Numbered from the stretch's first letter, positions 53,752 to 63,124 are shown. The stretch: 64,000 nt of DNA from VBDM01 sp035499735 (GCA_035499735.1 DATJYC010000051.1:62001-126000); one strand, 5' to 3'. The notes: generated by a model not told the origin, from the letters alone. Program-made: numbers and translations.

Positions 53752-54342
53752 ATGCAGGCGCGATACCTAGGGCCTCTAGCGGCGGTTCTGGTCCTGGGTG
53801 GCTGCGCAACCTCCCAAGACCTTGTCGTCCTGCTCCCCGACAAGGACGGCAAGGTCGGGAAAGTCTTCGTACACAATCCCAAAGGCGAGGCAGTGCTCGA
53901 CACCGCGTATGCCGCCGCTCGCACCTCTAGCGGTGGAGTAACGCGCGAAACGGCGAGCCAGAGCGAGGTGAAGGACGTGTTCGGCGGGGCGCTCACAGCG
54001 ATGCCCCCGCGTCCGATCTCGTTCACCCTCTACTTCGAAAGCGGCACGGACGAGTTCACCGACCAGTCGAAGCAGGAAGTGAAGCGAGTCATCGCCGAGA
54101 TGGCGCGACGGCAGGCGCCCGAGATCACGGTCATCGGCCACACCGATCAGGTCGGCCCGGACCCGACGAACGATGCGCTGTCCTTGCAGCGCGCGGAGCG
54201 CGTCAAGTCGATCCTCGTCGGCATGGGCATCCCCCCGGGGCGCATTCTCACGGCTGGGCGAGGCAGGCGCGAACCCTTGGTACGGGCCGCCGATGGAGCT
54301 TCGGAACCGCGCAACCGGCGGGTGGAGATCAGCGTCCGCTAG
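53752..54342 (+). CDS. OmpA-family lipoprotein
   Basis: A 196-residue outer-membrane lipoprotein. The lipobox is LGGC (about residues 15-18). The OmpA-like peptidoglycan-binding domain (about 90-196) has FTLYFESGTDEFTDQSKQEV, ITVIGHTDQVG, RAERVKSILVGMGI and EPRNRRVEISVR. It presumably anchors to the cell wall. Its last 14 bases overlap the CHASE2-SpoIIE gene on the opposite strand. Confidence 0.9.
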   Translation: MQARYLGPLAAVLVLGGCATSQDLVVLLPDKDGKVGKVFVHNPKGEAVLDTAYAAARTSSGGVTRETASQSEVKDVFGGALTAMPPRPISFTLYFESGTDEFTDQSKQEVKRVIAEMARRQAPEITVIGHTDQVGPDPTNDALSLQRAERVKSILVGMGIPPGRILTAGRGRREPLVRAADGASEPRNRRVEISVR

Positions 54343-56404
54343 CTCCGTTCCACCGCAGTACGAGGAGCGTAAGGTCGTCGGCCACCTCCGCCCTCCCGAC
54401 AAAGCTGGAGACTTCAGCCTTTATGGCATTGACGATCGCGGCCGGACTCCCCGACGTCGCCTTGCTCAGGAGCGCGCGCTCCAGCCTCTGCGCCCCGTAG
54501 AGCTCCCCGGCCTCATTCATCGCTTCTGTGACCCCGTCGGACACCACGCACACCACGCTCCCGGGTTCCATCGAGTGCGACGCGGCAGCATAGGGGAATC
54601 CGTCGAGCACGCACAGCGGCGGGCCTCCGCCCTCCACTAGGCGGGCGATACCCCCGCCCGGGGATAGAAGGAACGGCGGCTCGTGCCCGGCGTTGCAGTA
54701 CTCAAGGCGTCCGGTTCCCGTATCCAGAACGCCTGCAAATGCCGTGACGAACAGGGACTCGGGGTTCTCGCGAGCGATCTCCGAGTTGGCTTCCCGCAGG
54801 ACGTCCTCGACACGCTGTCCCCGCCGCAGCGCGGCGCTCTTGCACAGGGCCTTGCTTACAGCCATGAATATGCTCGCGGGCAGGCCCTTGCCCGAGACAT
54901 CGCCCACGAGGAAAAACATGCGCTCCTCGTCGAGCATGAAGAAGTCATAGAGGTCCCCGCCGACCTCGCGGGCCGGATCCATCGACGCGGCGATCTCGAA
55001 GCGCCGCTCCGCAGAAAACGCCAGCTCGGGCCTGGGAAGGATGCCCACCTGAATGCGCCGTGCCGCGTCGAACTCGCCCGCGAGCCGTGCCGCAGCCTCG
55101 CGTTCCTGCTGCAACCGATCCTGCAGGGATTTCTTCTGTGCATTGGCTTCCGCGAGAGTCTCGGCGAGCATTGCGGCGAAGAGGAATGCCGTGGCAGCAC
55201 CCGGCACCGATGCGTCGAGCAGCAGGCCTGCCCAGCGATACGCACCAAAGCCGGCGAGACCCAGCACCACCAGCAGAAAAGCGACCAGCGTGGTCGAGCG
55301 CCCTGGCGAGAGGCGGGGAACGCTGTACACCACGATGAAGCCCGCCACTAGGAGCGCCAGGGTCTCGATCCACGGCGCCCATCTCGGACGCACCAGCAGG
55401 TCGCCGTCGAAGACGTTCTCGAGCACCTGCGCGTGTATCTCGATGCCCGGCATGCGGTCGCCCAAGGGCGTGCTCTGATAGTCGATGAGGCCGAGCCCGG
55501 TCACGCCGACCAGAACGAGCTTGCGCTCGAGCCGGTCGGCCTCCATCCGACCGTCGAGCACTTCAGCGGCCGACACAAATCGATCGGCGTCGTGCGGTGT
55601 GTAGTGCACCCACACGCGTCCGTCAGGCTGCGTCGGGACGCTGAGGTCCCCGACCCCCACGGCCTCCACGCCGGCCGCGCCGCCGCGCACCGAAAAGAGA
55701 GGCTCGCCGCTCGCGACGCGCAGCGTCTCCAGGCTCAGAGGAAGGATCGGATTCTCCCCCACTACGGCCACCATGGGCACGCGACGCACGACCCCGGCTT
55801 CCGTGTCCGCGCTCAGCAGCCCGTGACCTCTTGCAGCGGCGTCTATCTCGGGCAGGCTACGAAGCGCCGAGGCATAGCGCCGCAGCGACCTCAGACTCTC
55901 AGCGTTGTATTGGAGCGAAGGCGTCATCGGCGCGCCCTCGGAGGGGGTGCCCGCCTCGAGGCCCGCGATCCCGAGGGCCACCGGAGCCGAGCGAATCGAC
56001 GCTGCGAGCGTGGCGTCGTGGCGCGGCAATCTCGCCAAACGCTCGGCCAGCCTCGGATCCGCGCCCGAGATCGAGCTCGCGAGCCATTCGGGGGAGAGCC
56101 GATCCGGTTCCGGAAAGAGCAGGTCCACGCCGATCGCCGCGGGTCGCGCCGCCGCGATTCCGTCGAAGAGTCTGGCGACCAGGTTTCGCGGCCAGGGCCA
56201 TTGACCGAAGCGAGCCAAGCTCGCCTCGTCGATAGCCACGACGACCGCGGGGGCGGAGCGCCTGACCCGGGGCGACAGTTCCTGGTATCGGTCGAGCCAC
56301 GTCAAGCGCGTGGCGCCGATCACCGGCATGTCCTCCCACAGAACGGGGATCAGCAGGATCGCCAGAAGAATCAGGCCGTGTCGATCGCCACGCCGATTCA
56401 ACAC
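54329..56404 (-). CDS. CHASE2-SpoIIE membrane sensor phosphatase
   Basis: A 691-residue protein. After an N-terminal membrane helix, residues about 35-330 form an extracytoplasmic CHASE2 sensor (AVVVAIDEASLARFGQWPWP, AIGVDLLFPEPD, LVLVGVTGLGLIDYQSTPLG). Three further helices (about 340-415) and a short coiled coil (QKKSLQDRLQQEREAA) lead to a cytoplasmic PP2C/SpoIIE domain (about 450-690) with GGDLYDFFMLDEERMF, VGDVSGKGLPASIFMA and DGVTEAMN metal-site motifs. It would dephosphorylate the STAS protein. It starts with GTG, 2 bases after the MBL gene. Confidence 0.92.
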   Translation of the reverse strand: MLNRRGDRHGLILLAILLIPVLWEDMPVIGATRLTWLDRYQELSPRVRRSAPAVVVAIDEASLARFGQWPWPRNLVARLFDGIAAARPAAIGVDLLFPEPDRLSPEWLASSISGADPRLAERLARLPRHDATLAASIRSAPVALGIAGLEAGTPSEGAPMTPSLQYNAESLRSLRRYASALRSLPEIDAAARGHGLLSADTEAGVVRRVPMVAVVGENPILPLSLETLRVASGEPLFSVRGGAAGVEAVGVGDLSVPTQPDGRVWVHYTPHDADRFVSAAEVLDGRMEADRLERKLVLVGVTGLGLIDYQSTPLGDRMPGIEIHAQVLENVFDGDLLVRPRWAPWIETLALLVAGFIVVYSVPRLSPGRSTTLVAFLLVVLGLAGFGAYRWAGLLLDASVPGAATAFLFAAMLAETLAEANAQKKSLQDRLQQEREAAARLAGEFDAARRIQVGILPRPELAFSAERRFEIAASMDPAREVGGDLYDFFMLDEERMFFLVGDVSGKGLPASIFMAVSKALCKSAALRRGQRVEDVLREANSEIARENPESLFVTAFAGVLDTGTGRLEYCNAGHEPPFLLSPGGGIARLVEGGGPPLCVLDGFPYAAASHSMEPGSVVCVVSDGVTEAMNEAGELYGAQRLERALLSKATSGSPAAIVNAIKAEVSSFVGRAEVADDLTLLVLRWNGASGR

Positions 56405-56406
56405 GC

Positions 56407-57372
56407 TCAGAGCTCGATCTCCATGCCGTCATACGCAGCCGAGACGCGCAGCGGCTGACCGGTTCTGGAGATTTCCTCGTAGCGGAGCGTTTCACGCCAG
56501 ATCTCGGCGATGCGCTCGTCGTTGTTGGCAGGCTCATGATGGAAGAGCACCAGATGCTTGGCGTTTGCGAGCTGGCACAGCTCGACCGCGACGACGTTGC
56601 TCGAGTGACCCCAGTCCTCTTTCACCGACACGGCTTCAGCGAGCGAGTACATCGCGTCGAAGATCACTACGTCCGCGCCCGCGAAGAAGGTGGCCGCTCC
56701 TTCCACTTCATCGGGGACGTCCAGCCGGTGCTCCGAGTCGGTCGAATAGACGATGATCCGTCCGTCGCGGACAAAGCGGTAACCGTATGAGTCGCCCGAG
56801 TGGTTCTGCAGCCTGGCGGTGACGCTCCAGCCCGCTACGTCGTAGCTCTGGCCGGGCTGAAGGGTGACGAATTCTATCGAGGCCGCGAGGCTGCCGAAGG
56901 GAACGGGAAAGCTGGGTGGATCCTGCTGGCGCCGTAATGCCGCCTCGATGTTCGCGTGGCATCCGTAGATTCGTATCCTGTTCCCTCGGGCGTATGCCGG
57001 CCCGAAAAACGGGAAGCCCATGATGTGATCCCAGTGAACATGGGACATGAAAACGTGAAAGGTGTTCTTCTTGGAAGGACCGTCGCGGTTGAACACGTGA
57101 TTGCCGAACGCGCGCACGCCGCTCCCCAGGTCACAGAGCAAGTACTCGCCGTCGCCCGCGTCGAGCTGAACGCAGGCCGAGTTCCCGCCGAACGTATGCG
57201 AGACGGCGAAATCCAGCTCGCTATCGACCCAGGCCCGCGCCTTTTCCTGAGTGTCCAGATTCTTCCCCGAAGCCGACACGATCGCAGCTGCGAGCTTATC
57301 CCGAACCGAAGCGCAGTCCAGGGAAACGGGGATCGAGCCTCGTGTTCCCCAGAACCTGATCCAAAGCGCCAT
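56407..57372 (-). CDS. Metallo-beta-lactamase-fold hydrolase
   Basis: A 321-residue MBL protein. The zinc motif is HVHWDH (H111, H113, D115, H116). The N-terminal IRFWGTRGSIPVS is characteristic of a subgroup that includes cyclic-nucleotide-phosphodiesterase-like enzymes. LVLFHHEPANNDE supplies a further histidine. No signal peptide. The substrate is unknown. It is sandwiched between the STAS gene (3-base gap) and the CHASE2-SpoIIE gene (2-base gap), so it belongs to the same signalling operon. Confidence 0.88.
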   Translation of the reverse strand: MALWIRFWGTRGSIPVSLDCASVRDKLAAAIVSASGKNLDTQEKARAWVDSELDFAVSHTFGGNSACVQLDAGDGEYLLCDLGSGVRAFGNHVFNRDGPSKKNTFHVFMSHVHWDHIMGFPFFGPAYARGNRIRIYGCHANIEAALRRQQDPPSFPVPFGSLAASIEFVTLQPGQSYDVAGWSVTARLQNHSGDSYGYRFVRDGRIIVYSTDSEHRLDVPDEVEGAATFFAGADVVIFDAMYSLAEAVSVKEDWGHSSNVVAVELCQLANAKHLVLFHHEPANNDERIAEIWRETLRYEEISRTGQPLRVSAAYDGMEIEL

Positions 57373-57375
57373 CGG

Positions 57376-57759
57376 TCAGGCGCCGCCGGCCGAGTCGTAC
57401 GCCGCGAGGGCGGTTGTGGAGACTTTTCCCAGCGCTTCGCGCACCGATCCAAAGCATTGGAACACGAGATTGAAGCGGCTGATCTCGAAGATCTCGCGGA
57501 CGACCGGCTGGAGCGCCGCCACTACGATCGTGCCGTCCTGCTCCCGGGCCTTCTTGGCGGCCAGCATCAGCACGCGCAGGCCGACGCTGCTGATGTAGTC
57601 GACCTTCGAGAAGTCCAGAACCAGGCGATCGCCTCCCCTGCGGCAGTTGGCGAGGCGGGAATCGAGCGCTGATTTCAATCCGTCGTTCGTGCTGTTGTCG
57701 ATACGACCGACGGGAGTGAGCACCAACGCGTCTCCGTAACGCTCCTCGGATACTTGCAT
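57376..57759 (-). CDS. STAS-domain anti-sigma-factor antagonist
   Basis: A 127-residue SpoIIAA/RsbV-like protein. The phosphorylatable serine lies in KVDYISSVGLRVLML (S57-S58). GRIDNSTNDGLKSALDSRL is the usual N-terminal block. It is the first gene of STAS-MBL-CHASE2/SpoIIE. By family analogy, the kinase at 52.7 kb phosphorylates it and the SpoIIE domain restores it. Confidence 0.92.
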   Translation of the reverse strand: MQVSEERYGDALVLTPVGRIDNSTNDGLKSALDSRLANCRRGGDRLVLDFSKVDYISSVGLRVLMLAAKKAREQDGTIVVAALQPVVREIFEISRFNLVFQCFGSVREALGKVSTTALAAYDSAGGA

Positions 57760-57938
57760 ACGTCAGGCTCCGGACCGGTTGGTGCCCTGTTTTCAGCACA
57801 GAGCGCGATTGTTCAACAAATTGTCGGCGTCCGGAAGCTATTCTGATTCATCGCCGAGCCGGCTTCAAGTGCGCGGCGGCGGCCGAAACAGCGCCCAAAG
57901 AATGCTAGAATCGCCGCCTCTCTCACCGCCGCTTTCCC

Positions 57939-58604
57939 ATGAGCGTAGAGCAAGCGCGCTTCAACATGATCGAGCAGCAGATCCGCACCTGGGAGGTGCT
58001 CGATCAGGATGTGCTCGACCTGCTCTACGCGGTGCGCCGCGAGGAATTCGTTCCGGCCGCCTACAGGAAACTCGCCTTCTCCGACCTCGAGATCCCCTTG
58101 TACGAGGGCGCCAGTTCGGGCGAGCGCATGATGCAGCCCAAGATGGAGGCGCGCATCCTCCAGGAGCTCGCGGTGAGGAAGTACGAGCGTGTCCTGGAAG
58201 TCGGCACCGGGAGCGGCTATCTCGCCGCGCTTCTCGCGGCGCGTGCGCAGCACGTGCACTCGGTCGAGATCAATCCCGGGCTGAAGGCGTTTGCCGAGGA
58301 CAACCTCCGGCGCGCGGCGGTCGAGAACGTGACCGTCGAGCAGGGAGACGCGGCGCAGGGCTGGCCGTCGCAGGGGCCCTACGACATCATCGTGCTTACG
58401 GGCTCAACGCCGATTCTTCCGCCGGCCTTCCTCGCTCAGCTCAAGACCGGAGGAAGATTGTTCGCCGTGGTCGGCGATCCTCCGGTTATGGAGGCGCGGC
58501 TGATCACCTGCATCGGCCAGGGCGCCCACCATAGCGTCGATCTTTTCGAGACCTCACTCGCGCCGCTGAAGAACGCGATGCAGCCCGGGCGCTTCCAGTT
58601 CTGA
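57939..58604 (+). CDS. Protein-L-isoaspartate O-methyltransferase-like protein
   Basis: A 221-residue class I methyltransferase with the AdoMet motif VLEVGTGSGYLAALLA (86-101) and VTVEQGDAAQGWP. Overall it matches Pcm. However, the Pcm substrate motif GQTISxP is replaced by GASSGERMMQP (57-67). The isoaspartate activity may be lost or changed. Its stop overlaps the tolC start (TGATG), so it is coupled to the outer-membrane channel gene. A TAGAAT box lies about 35 bases upstream. Confidence 0.88.
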   Translation: MSVEQARFNMIEQQIRTWEVLDQDVLDLLYAVRREEFVPAAYRKLAFSDLEIPLYEGASSGERMMQPKMEARILQELAVRKYERVLEVGTGSGYLAALLAARAQHVHSVEINPGLKAFAEDNLRRAAVENVTVEQGDAAQGWPSQGPYDIIVLTGSTPILPPAFLAQLKTGGRLFAVVGDPPVMEARLITCIGQGAHHSVDLFETSLAPLKNAMQPGRFQF

Positions 58605-59977
58605 TGCCGGATCAAGTGAGCCCCGAGCGGCCCCGCCGCGGTCTCTTCCCGTTCTTGATCTTCGGCCTGGCAGTTGCTCCCGCGAGCGCCGCTGACCTTC
58701 TGCAGATCTATCGCGATGCTCTCGCCAACGATGCGACCTACGCATCCGCACGCGCGAGCCGCGATGCCGGGCTGGAAAACCTCCCGCAGGGCCTCGCTCA
58801 GATCCTGCCGACGATCAACGCCACCGCGTTCGGGCAGGCCAACAACACGGACCTCAAGTTCAACAACGTGGCCGGCAGCACGACCGGGGGTGACTCGGTG
58901 CGCGTCGGCCCTTCCGGCGGCTTCAACGTAACGCTCACGCAACCGCTGTTCAATTGGCAGAACTTCCAGGTTTACCAGGAAGCGGGGTTCAAGGCGGCGC
59001 AAGCCGAGGCCCTTTTCGGCCAGGCGACCCAGGACCTGATCGTGCGGGTCGCACAGGCCTACTTCGACGTTCTCGCTTCGCAGGACAGCCTCACGTTCAT
59101 CCAGGGGCAAAAGGTGGCGATCGCCGAGCAGCTCGCACAGGCGAAGCGCAATTTCGAGGTCGGCACGGCGACCATCACCGACACTCACGAGGCGCAGGCG
59201 AGATTCGATCTCGCGACTTCCCAGGAAATCGCGGCTCAGAGCGACCTCGAGATCAAGAAGCGCACGCTCCAGCAGATCGTGGGCAGGTTTCCCGAGCAGC
59301 TCGCTCCGCTGAAGGCGAATATCGACCTCAATCCGCCCAAGCCCAACTCGATGGAGGACTGGGCGACTGCGGCATCGACGCAGAGCTATCCTGTCAGGGG
59401 TCAGGAGGCGGCGGTCGAGGTGGCCATTCGCGAAGTCGAGCGAGTGCGTGCAGGCCACTTGCCAACGCTGAATATCGTCGGCAACGCCGGCGTGACCTCC
59501 CAAAGCAACAGCACTACCGCGACTGTTAACGCCGCTTCCGACATCAGAAACCTGAACATCGGGTTGCAGCTTGCGATCCCTCTGTACGCCGGGGGAAACG
59601 TCAGCTCTCAGGTCCGGCAGGCGGTCGCCAATCGAGAGAAGGCGCAGCAGGACCTCGAGAGTACGCGGCGCACCGCCGCCTTGACCGCCCGCCAGTCGTT
59701 CCTCGGCGTGACCAACGGGATGGCGCAGGTGAAAGCGCTCGAGGCTGCGCTGATCTCCAGCCGCAGCGCGCTCGACTCGAACAAGCTCGGCTACGAGGTC
59801 GGCGTGCGCATCAACATCGACGTGCTGAACGCGCAGCAGCAGGTGTTCAGCACGCTGCGCGACCTCTCCCGGGCGCGCTACGACACCATTCTGAACGGGC
59901 TGCGCCTGAAGTCGGCCTCGGGAACGCTGACCGACGCCGACGTCGAGGAAATCAACCGCCTGCTAGTGTCGAACTGA
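58604..59977 (+). CDS. tolC: TolC-family outer membrane channel protein
   Basis: A 457-residue outer membrane efflux/secretion channel. The signal segment is LFPFLIFGLAVAPASAADLL. Typical repeated segments are DLLQIYRDALANDATYASAR, VTLTQPLFNWQNFQVYQ, ARFDLATSQEIAAQSDLE and IPLYAGGNVSSQVRQAVANR. The two internal halves of the helical barrel are visible. It serves type I secretion or RND pumps; no such partner is in the window. The last 26 bases overlap waaA on the opposite strand. Confidence 0.94.
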   Translation: MPDQVSPERPRRGLFPFLIFGLAVAPASAADLLQIYRDALANDATYASARASRDAGLENLPQGLAQILPTINATAFGQANNTDLKFNNVAGSTTGGDSVRVGPSGGFNVTLTQPLFNWQNFQVYQEAGFKAAQAEALFGQATQDLIVRVAQAYFDVLASQDSLTFIQGQKVAIAEQLAQAKRNFEVGTATITDTHEAQARFDLATSQEIAAQSDLEIKKRTLQQIVGRFPEQLAPLKANIDLNPPKPNSMEDWATAASTQSYPVRGQEAAVEVAIREVERVRAGHLPTLNIVGNAGVTSQSNSTTATVNAASDIRNLNIGLQLAIPLYAGGNVSSQVRQAVANREKAQQDLESTRRTAALTARQSFLGVTNGMAQVKALEAALISSRSALDSNKLGYEVGVRINIDVLNAQQQVFSTLRDLSRARYDTILNGLRLKSASGTLTDADVEEINRLLVSN

Positions 59978-61220
59978 GCAGCTGTTCGCACAGAGCAAGT
60001 GTCCGCTGCGTCGCACCGCGGTGGACCGTGCAGAAGGCGATGCCCGCTTCGCCCATGCGCTCGCGGGCGGCGTGGTCGTCCAGCAGTGAGCGCGCCCGAT
60101 GCAGCGCATCCTCGGCGCGCTCGACCCTGAGTGCAGCGCCCGCGGCAATCGCCGCGACGGCGGCATGGGCGAAGTTGTAGGTGTACGGGCCGATGAGCAC
60201 CGGTATTCCGGCAGCGCAGGCCTCGATGAGATTCTGTCCCCCGTAGGCGAGCAGGCTGCCGCCGACGAACGCGACGTCGCAGGCGCGGTAGTAGGCTGCC
60301 AGTTCCCCCATGCTGTCCCCGAGCACGATCTTGCAGTTAGAGCCAATGCTTCCTCCCGCGCTGCGCCGCGCGAATGCGAATCCTCGCGCCTGGATCAGCT
60401 GCGCGACGGAGTCGAAGCGCTGCGGATGCCTCGGAACGATCACCATCAGCGCATTTCCCAGGGGCTCGCGCTCCAGGGCGTCCAGGAGCATCTCCTCCTC
60501 TCCCTCCCGTGTGCTCGCGGCGAGAAACACCTTCCGGTCTCCGAATCGCTGCCGGAATTGCCGGGCGAGGGATTCGCTGCCGGACGCCGGCTCCACGTCG
60601 AACTTGAGATTCCCGGTCACTTCGATGCGGCGCGCGCCCAGGGACCGGAGACGCTCCCCGTCCTCGGCGGTCTGCGCCGCCACCACCGGCAGGCTGCCCA
60701 GGGCCTGGCGAACCAACGGCCCGACCACGCCGTAGCCGCGCGCCGATCTGGCCGACATGCGCGCGTTGGCGAGAACGAGCGGCACGCCCGCGCGCTCGCA
60801 CTCGGCTAGCAGATTGAACCAGATCTCGGTTTCCATCAGGATGCCGAGCCGGGGCCGGAAGTGCTGCAGGAAGCGCCTCACCGCGAACGGGTAGTCGTAC
60901 GCGAGCCAGGCCACTTTCACCGTCCCGCCGACGAGCTGCTCGGCCGCCTCGCGGCCGGTTGCCGTCATCTGGGTGATCAACAGGTCGCACTCGGGATGGC
61001 GTTCCTTGAGCGCGCGCAGCAGCGGTTCCGCGGCACGCGTTTCGCCCAGGGATACCGCGTGCAGCCAAATCACCGGCCGCTCCACTGCGGTCCGATAGAA
61101 GCCGAAGCGCTCTCCCGGGCTCTCGCGGTACCGCGGCTCCTGCCGTCCGCGCCGCCATAAGCGGGCGAGGACGAAAGGGAGGGCAAGCCAGAGCAGCAGC
61201 TGGTAGCCCACGCGCCACAT
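59952..61220 (-). CDS. waaA: 3-deoxy-D-manno-octulosonic acid (Kdo) transferase
   Basis: A 422-residue glycosyltransferase adding Kdo to lipid A. It has an N-terminal membrane anchor (WRVGYQLLLWLALPFVLARL), VIWLHAVSLGETRAAEPLL, MTATGREAAEQL, LMETEIWFNLL and GGSLLAYGGQNLIEACAAG. The ATG at 61220 is preferred over a TTG one codon earlier. It diverges from the family 2 glycosyltransferase gene and converges with tolC. Confidence 0.96.
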   Translation of the reverse strand: MWRVGYQLLLWLALPFVLARLWRRGRQEPRYRESPGERFGFYRTAVERPVIWLHAVSLGETRAAEPLLRALKERHPECDLLITQMTATGREAAEQLVGGTVKVAWLAYDYPFAVRRFLQHFRPRLGILMETEIWFNLLAECERAGVPLVLANARMSARSARGYGVVGPLVRQALGSLPVVAAQTAEDGERLRSLGARRIEVTGNLKFDVEPASGSESLARQFRQRFGDRKVFLAASTREGEEEMLLDALEREPLGNALMVIVPRHPQRFDSVAQLIQARGFAFARRSAGGSIGSNCKIVLGDSMGELAAYYRACDVAFVGGSLLAYGGQNLIEACAAGIPVLIGPYTYNFAHAAVAAIAAGAALRVERAEDALHRARSLLDDHAARERMGEAGIAFCTVHRGATQRTLALCEQLLSSTLAGG

Positions 61221-61310
61221 CAATGCACCGCCGGTGAGTCTCGGAAAGCGGTTAGAATGCCGTGCATAAGCCGCTGATTATACGGGTTGGCTGCCTTCTT
61301 CCTCGCGACC

Positions 61311-62057
61311 ATGCCCTTGTCGGTAACGATCATCACGCGCAACGCGGCCTCGCAGCTCGGAGGCTGCCTCGCAAGCGTCGCTTTCGCAGAAGAGGTCGTG
61401 GTGGTGGACTCGGGGTCGACGGACGGAACCCGGGAGCTCGCCGGGCGCCACGGCGCGCGCGTAATCGCGAAGGAGTGGCTGGGCTTCGGGCCGCAGAAGC
61501 AATTTGCGGTCGAATCGGCGAGCCACGACTGGGTGCTGTGCATAGACGCGGACGAAAGCGTGACCGATGAGCTTCGCCGTTCGATCGTCGCCGAGCTCAA
61601 CGAGCCCCGCGGCTTCGTCTACGCCATGCCCCGCTGCAACCGCTTTCTCGGGCGTTGGCTCAGGCACGGCGAAGGATACCCCGACTGGAGCGTGCGCCTG
61701 TTCCACCGCGGGCACGCGAAGTGGAGCAGCGATCAGGTGCACGAGAAAGTGGTGACGACGGCCCCCGTGCTGCGGCTGCGCGGAGATCTGCTCCACGACT
61801 CGGCCGAGACCCTGGAAAAATACCTGGACAAGCAGAACCGCTACACCAGCCTGCAGGCCGAATCGCTACGCGCCTCCGGCCGCAGGGCGAGCTTGCTGCA
61901 ACTGGTGGTTTCCCCCTCGCTGCGCTTCGTCAAGTTCTATCTGCTGCGTCTCGGATTTCTCGACGGCGTGGCGGGCCTGGTGCACATCACGATAGGCTGC
62001 ATGAACACCTTCAACAAGTATGCAAAGCTGAAAGCGCTGGAGCGGGCTCCGAAATGA
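61311..62057 (+). CDS. Family 2 glycosyltransferase (LPS core type)
   Basis: A 248-residue GT-A enzyme similar to WaaE/KdtX-type LPS core glucosyltransferases. It has LSVTIITRNAASQLGGCL, VVVDSGSTDGTREL and the DxD-like LCIDADESVTDEL. The C-terminal LRFVKFYLLRLGFLDGVAGL region is typical of this subgroup. The ATG at 61311 gives MPLSVTIITRN; a TTG eight codons upstream is possible. Proximity to waaA supports a role in lipopolysaccharide core synthesis. Its stop overlaps the rfbB start (ATGA). Confidence 0.9.
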   Translation: MPLSVTIITRNAASQLGGCLASVAFAEEVVVVDSGSTDGTRELAGRHGARVIAKEWLGFGPQKQFAVESASHDWVLCIDADESVTDELRRSIVAELNEPRGFVYAMPRCNRFLGRWLRHGEGYPDWSVRLFHRGHAKWSSDQVHEKVVTTAPVLRLRGDLLHDSAETLEKYLDKQNRYTSLQAESLRASGRRASLLQLVVSPSLRFVKFYLLRLGFLDGVAGLVHITIGCMNTFNKYAKLKALERAPK

Positions 62058-63124
62058 CGGTCCTGGTTACGGGCGGCGCCGGATTCATCGGATCGAATTT
62101 CGTCCTCGACTGGTTCGCACAGGGAACGGAGGCCGTTGTCAACCTGGACAAGCTGACCTATGCTGGCAATTCGGAGAATCTGAGGCCACTACGCGATAGC
62201 CCGTCGCACGTCTTCGTCCACGGCGACATCGGCGACAGGAGCGTGGTGAGGCGCCTTCTCGAAATGCACTCCCCGCGCGCCATCGTGCATTTCGCAGCCG
62301 AGAGCCACGTCGACCGCTCGATCCACGGACCGGACGAGTTCATACACACGAACGTCGTCGGGACATTCACTCTCCTGGAGGAAGCGCGGGCGTGGTGGGA
62401 AAAGCGTCCGCCTTCACAGCGGGACGATTTCAGGTTCTTGCACGTGTCGACCGACGAGGTATTCGGCTCGCTCGCGCCGCACGAACCCGCGTTCACGGAA
62501 ACCACGCCGTTCGCGCCCAACAGCCCCTACGCCGCTTCCAAGGCCGCCGCCGACCACCTTGTGCGTGCCTATCACCACACCTACGGTTTCCCGACGCTGA
62601 TCGTCAACTGCTCTAACAACTATGGTCCCTACCAGTTCCCGGAAAAACTCATCCCGCTGATGATCCTGAATGCCATCGCTCACAAGCCTTTGCCGGTGTA
62701 CGGCGAGGGCACTAATGTGCGCGACTGGCTGTACGTGCGGGACCATTGTTCCGCGATCCGGCAGGTTCTGGCGGGCGGCCGCGTCGGCGAGACCTATAAC
62801 GTCGGCGGCCACAACCAGAAGACCAACCTCGAGGTCGTCAACGCGATCTGTGATCTGCTCGACGAGGCGCGCCCCCACAGCAAGACCCGGCATTCCTCGC
62901 TGATCTCCTTCGTCAAGGACCGCCCGGGGCACGATCGCCGCTACGCGATGGACTTTTCGAAGATTGCGATCCAGCTCGGCTGGGCGCCTTCGGAAACCTT
63001 CGAATCCGGGCTTCGCAAGACCGTCGCCTGGTATCTCGACAACCCCGAATGGGTGGCGCACGTGACGAGCGGAACCTACCGGCACTGGATCGAGAAGAAC
63101 TACGGCAACCGGGGCGACGCGTGA
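62054..63124 (+). CDS. rfbB: dTDP-glucose 4,6-dehydratase
   Basis: A 356-residue short-chain dehydrogenase-fold enzyme forming dTDP-4-keto-6-deoxyglucose on the path to dTDP-rhamnose. It has VTGGAGFIGSNFVLDW, HVSTDEVFGSL and YAASKAAADHLVRAY (YxxxK). CSNNYGPYQFPEKLIPLMI follows. The ATG at 62054 starts inside the end of the glycosyltransferase gene; longer in-frame forms are excluded by that gene. The rfbA GTG overlaps its stop. Confidence 0.97.
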   Translation: MTVLVTGGAGFIGSNFVLDWFAQGTEAVVNLDKLTYAGNSENLRPLRDSPSHVFVHGDIGDRSVVRRLLEMHSPRAIVHFAAESHVDRSIHGPDEFIHTNVVGTFTLLEEARAWWEKRPPSQRDDFRFLHVSTDEVFGSLAPHEPAFTETTPFAPNSPYAASKAAADHLVRAYHHTYGFPTLIVNCSNNYGPYQFPEKLIPLMILNAIAHKPLPVYGEGTNVRDWLYVRDHCSAIRQVLAGGRVGETYNVGGHNQKTNLEVVNAICDLLDEARPHSKTRHSSLISFVKDRPGHDRRYAMDFSKIAIQLGWAPSETFESGLRKTVAWYLDNPEWVAHVTSGTYRHWIEKNYGNRGDA

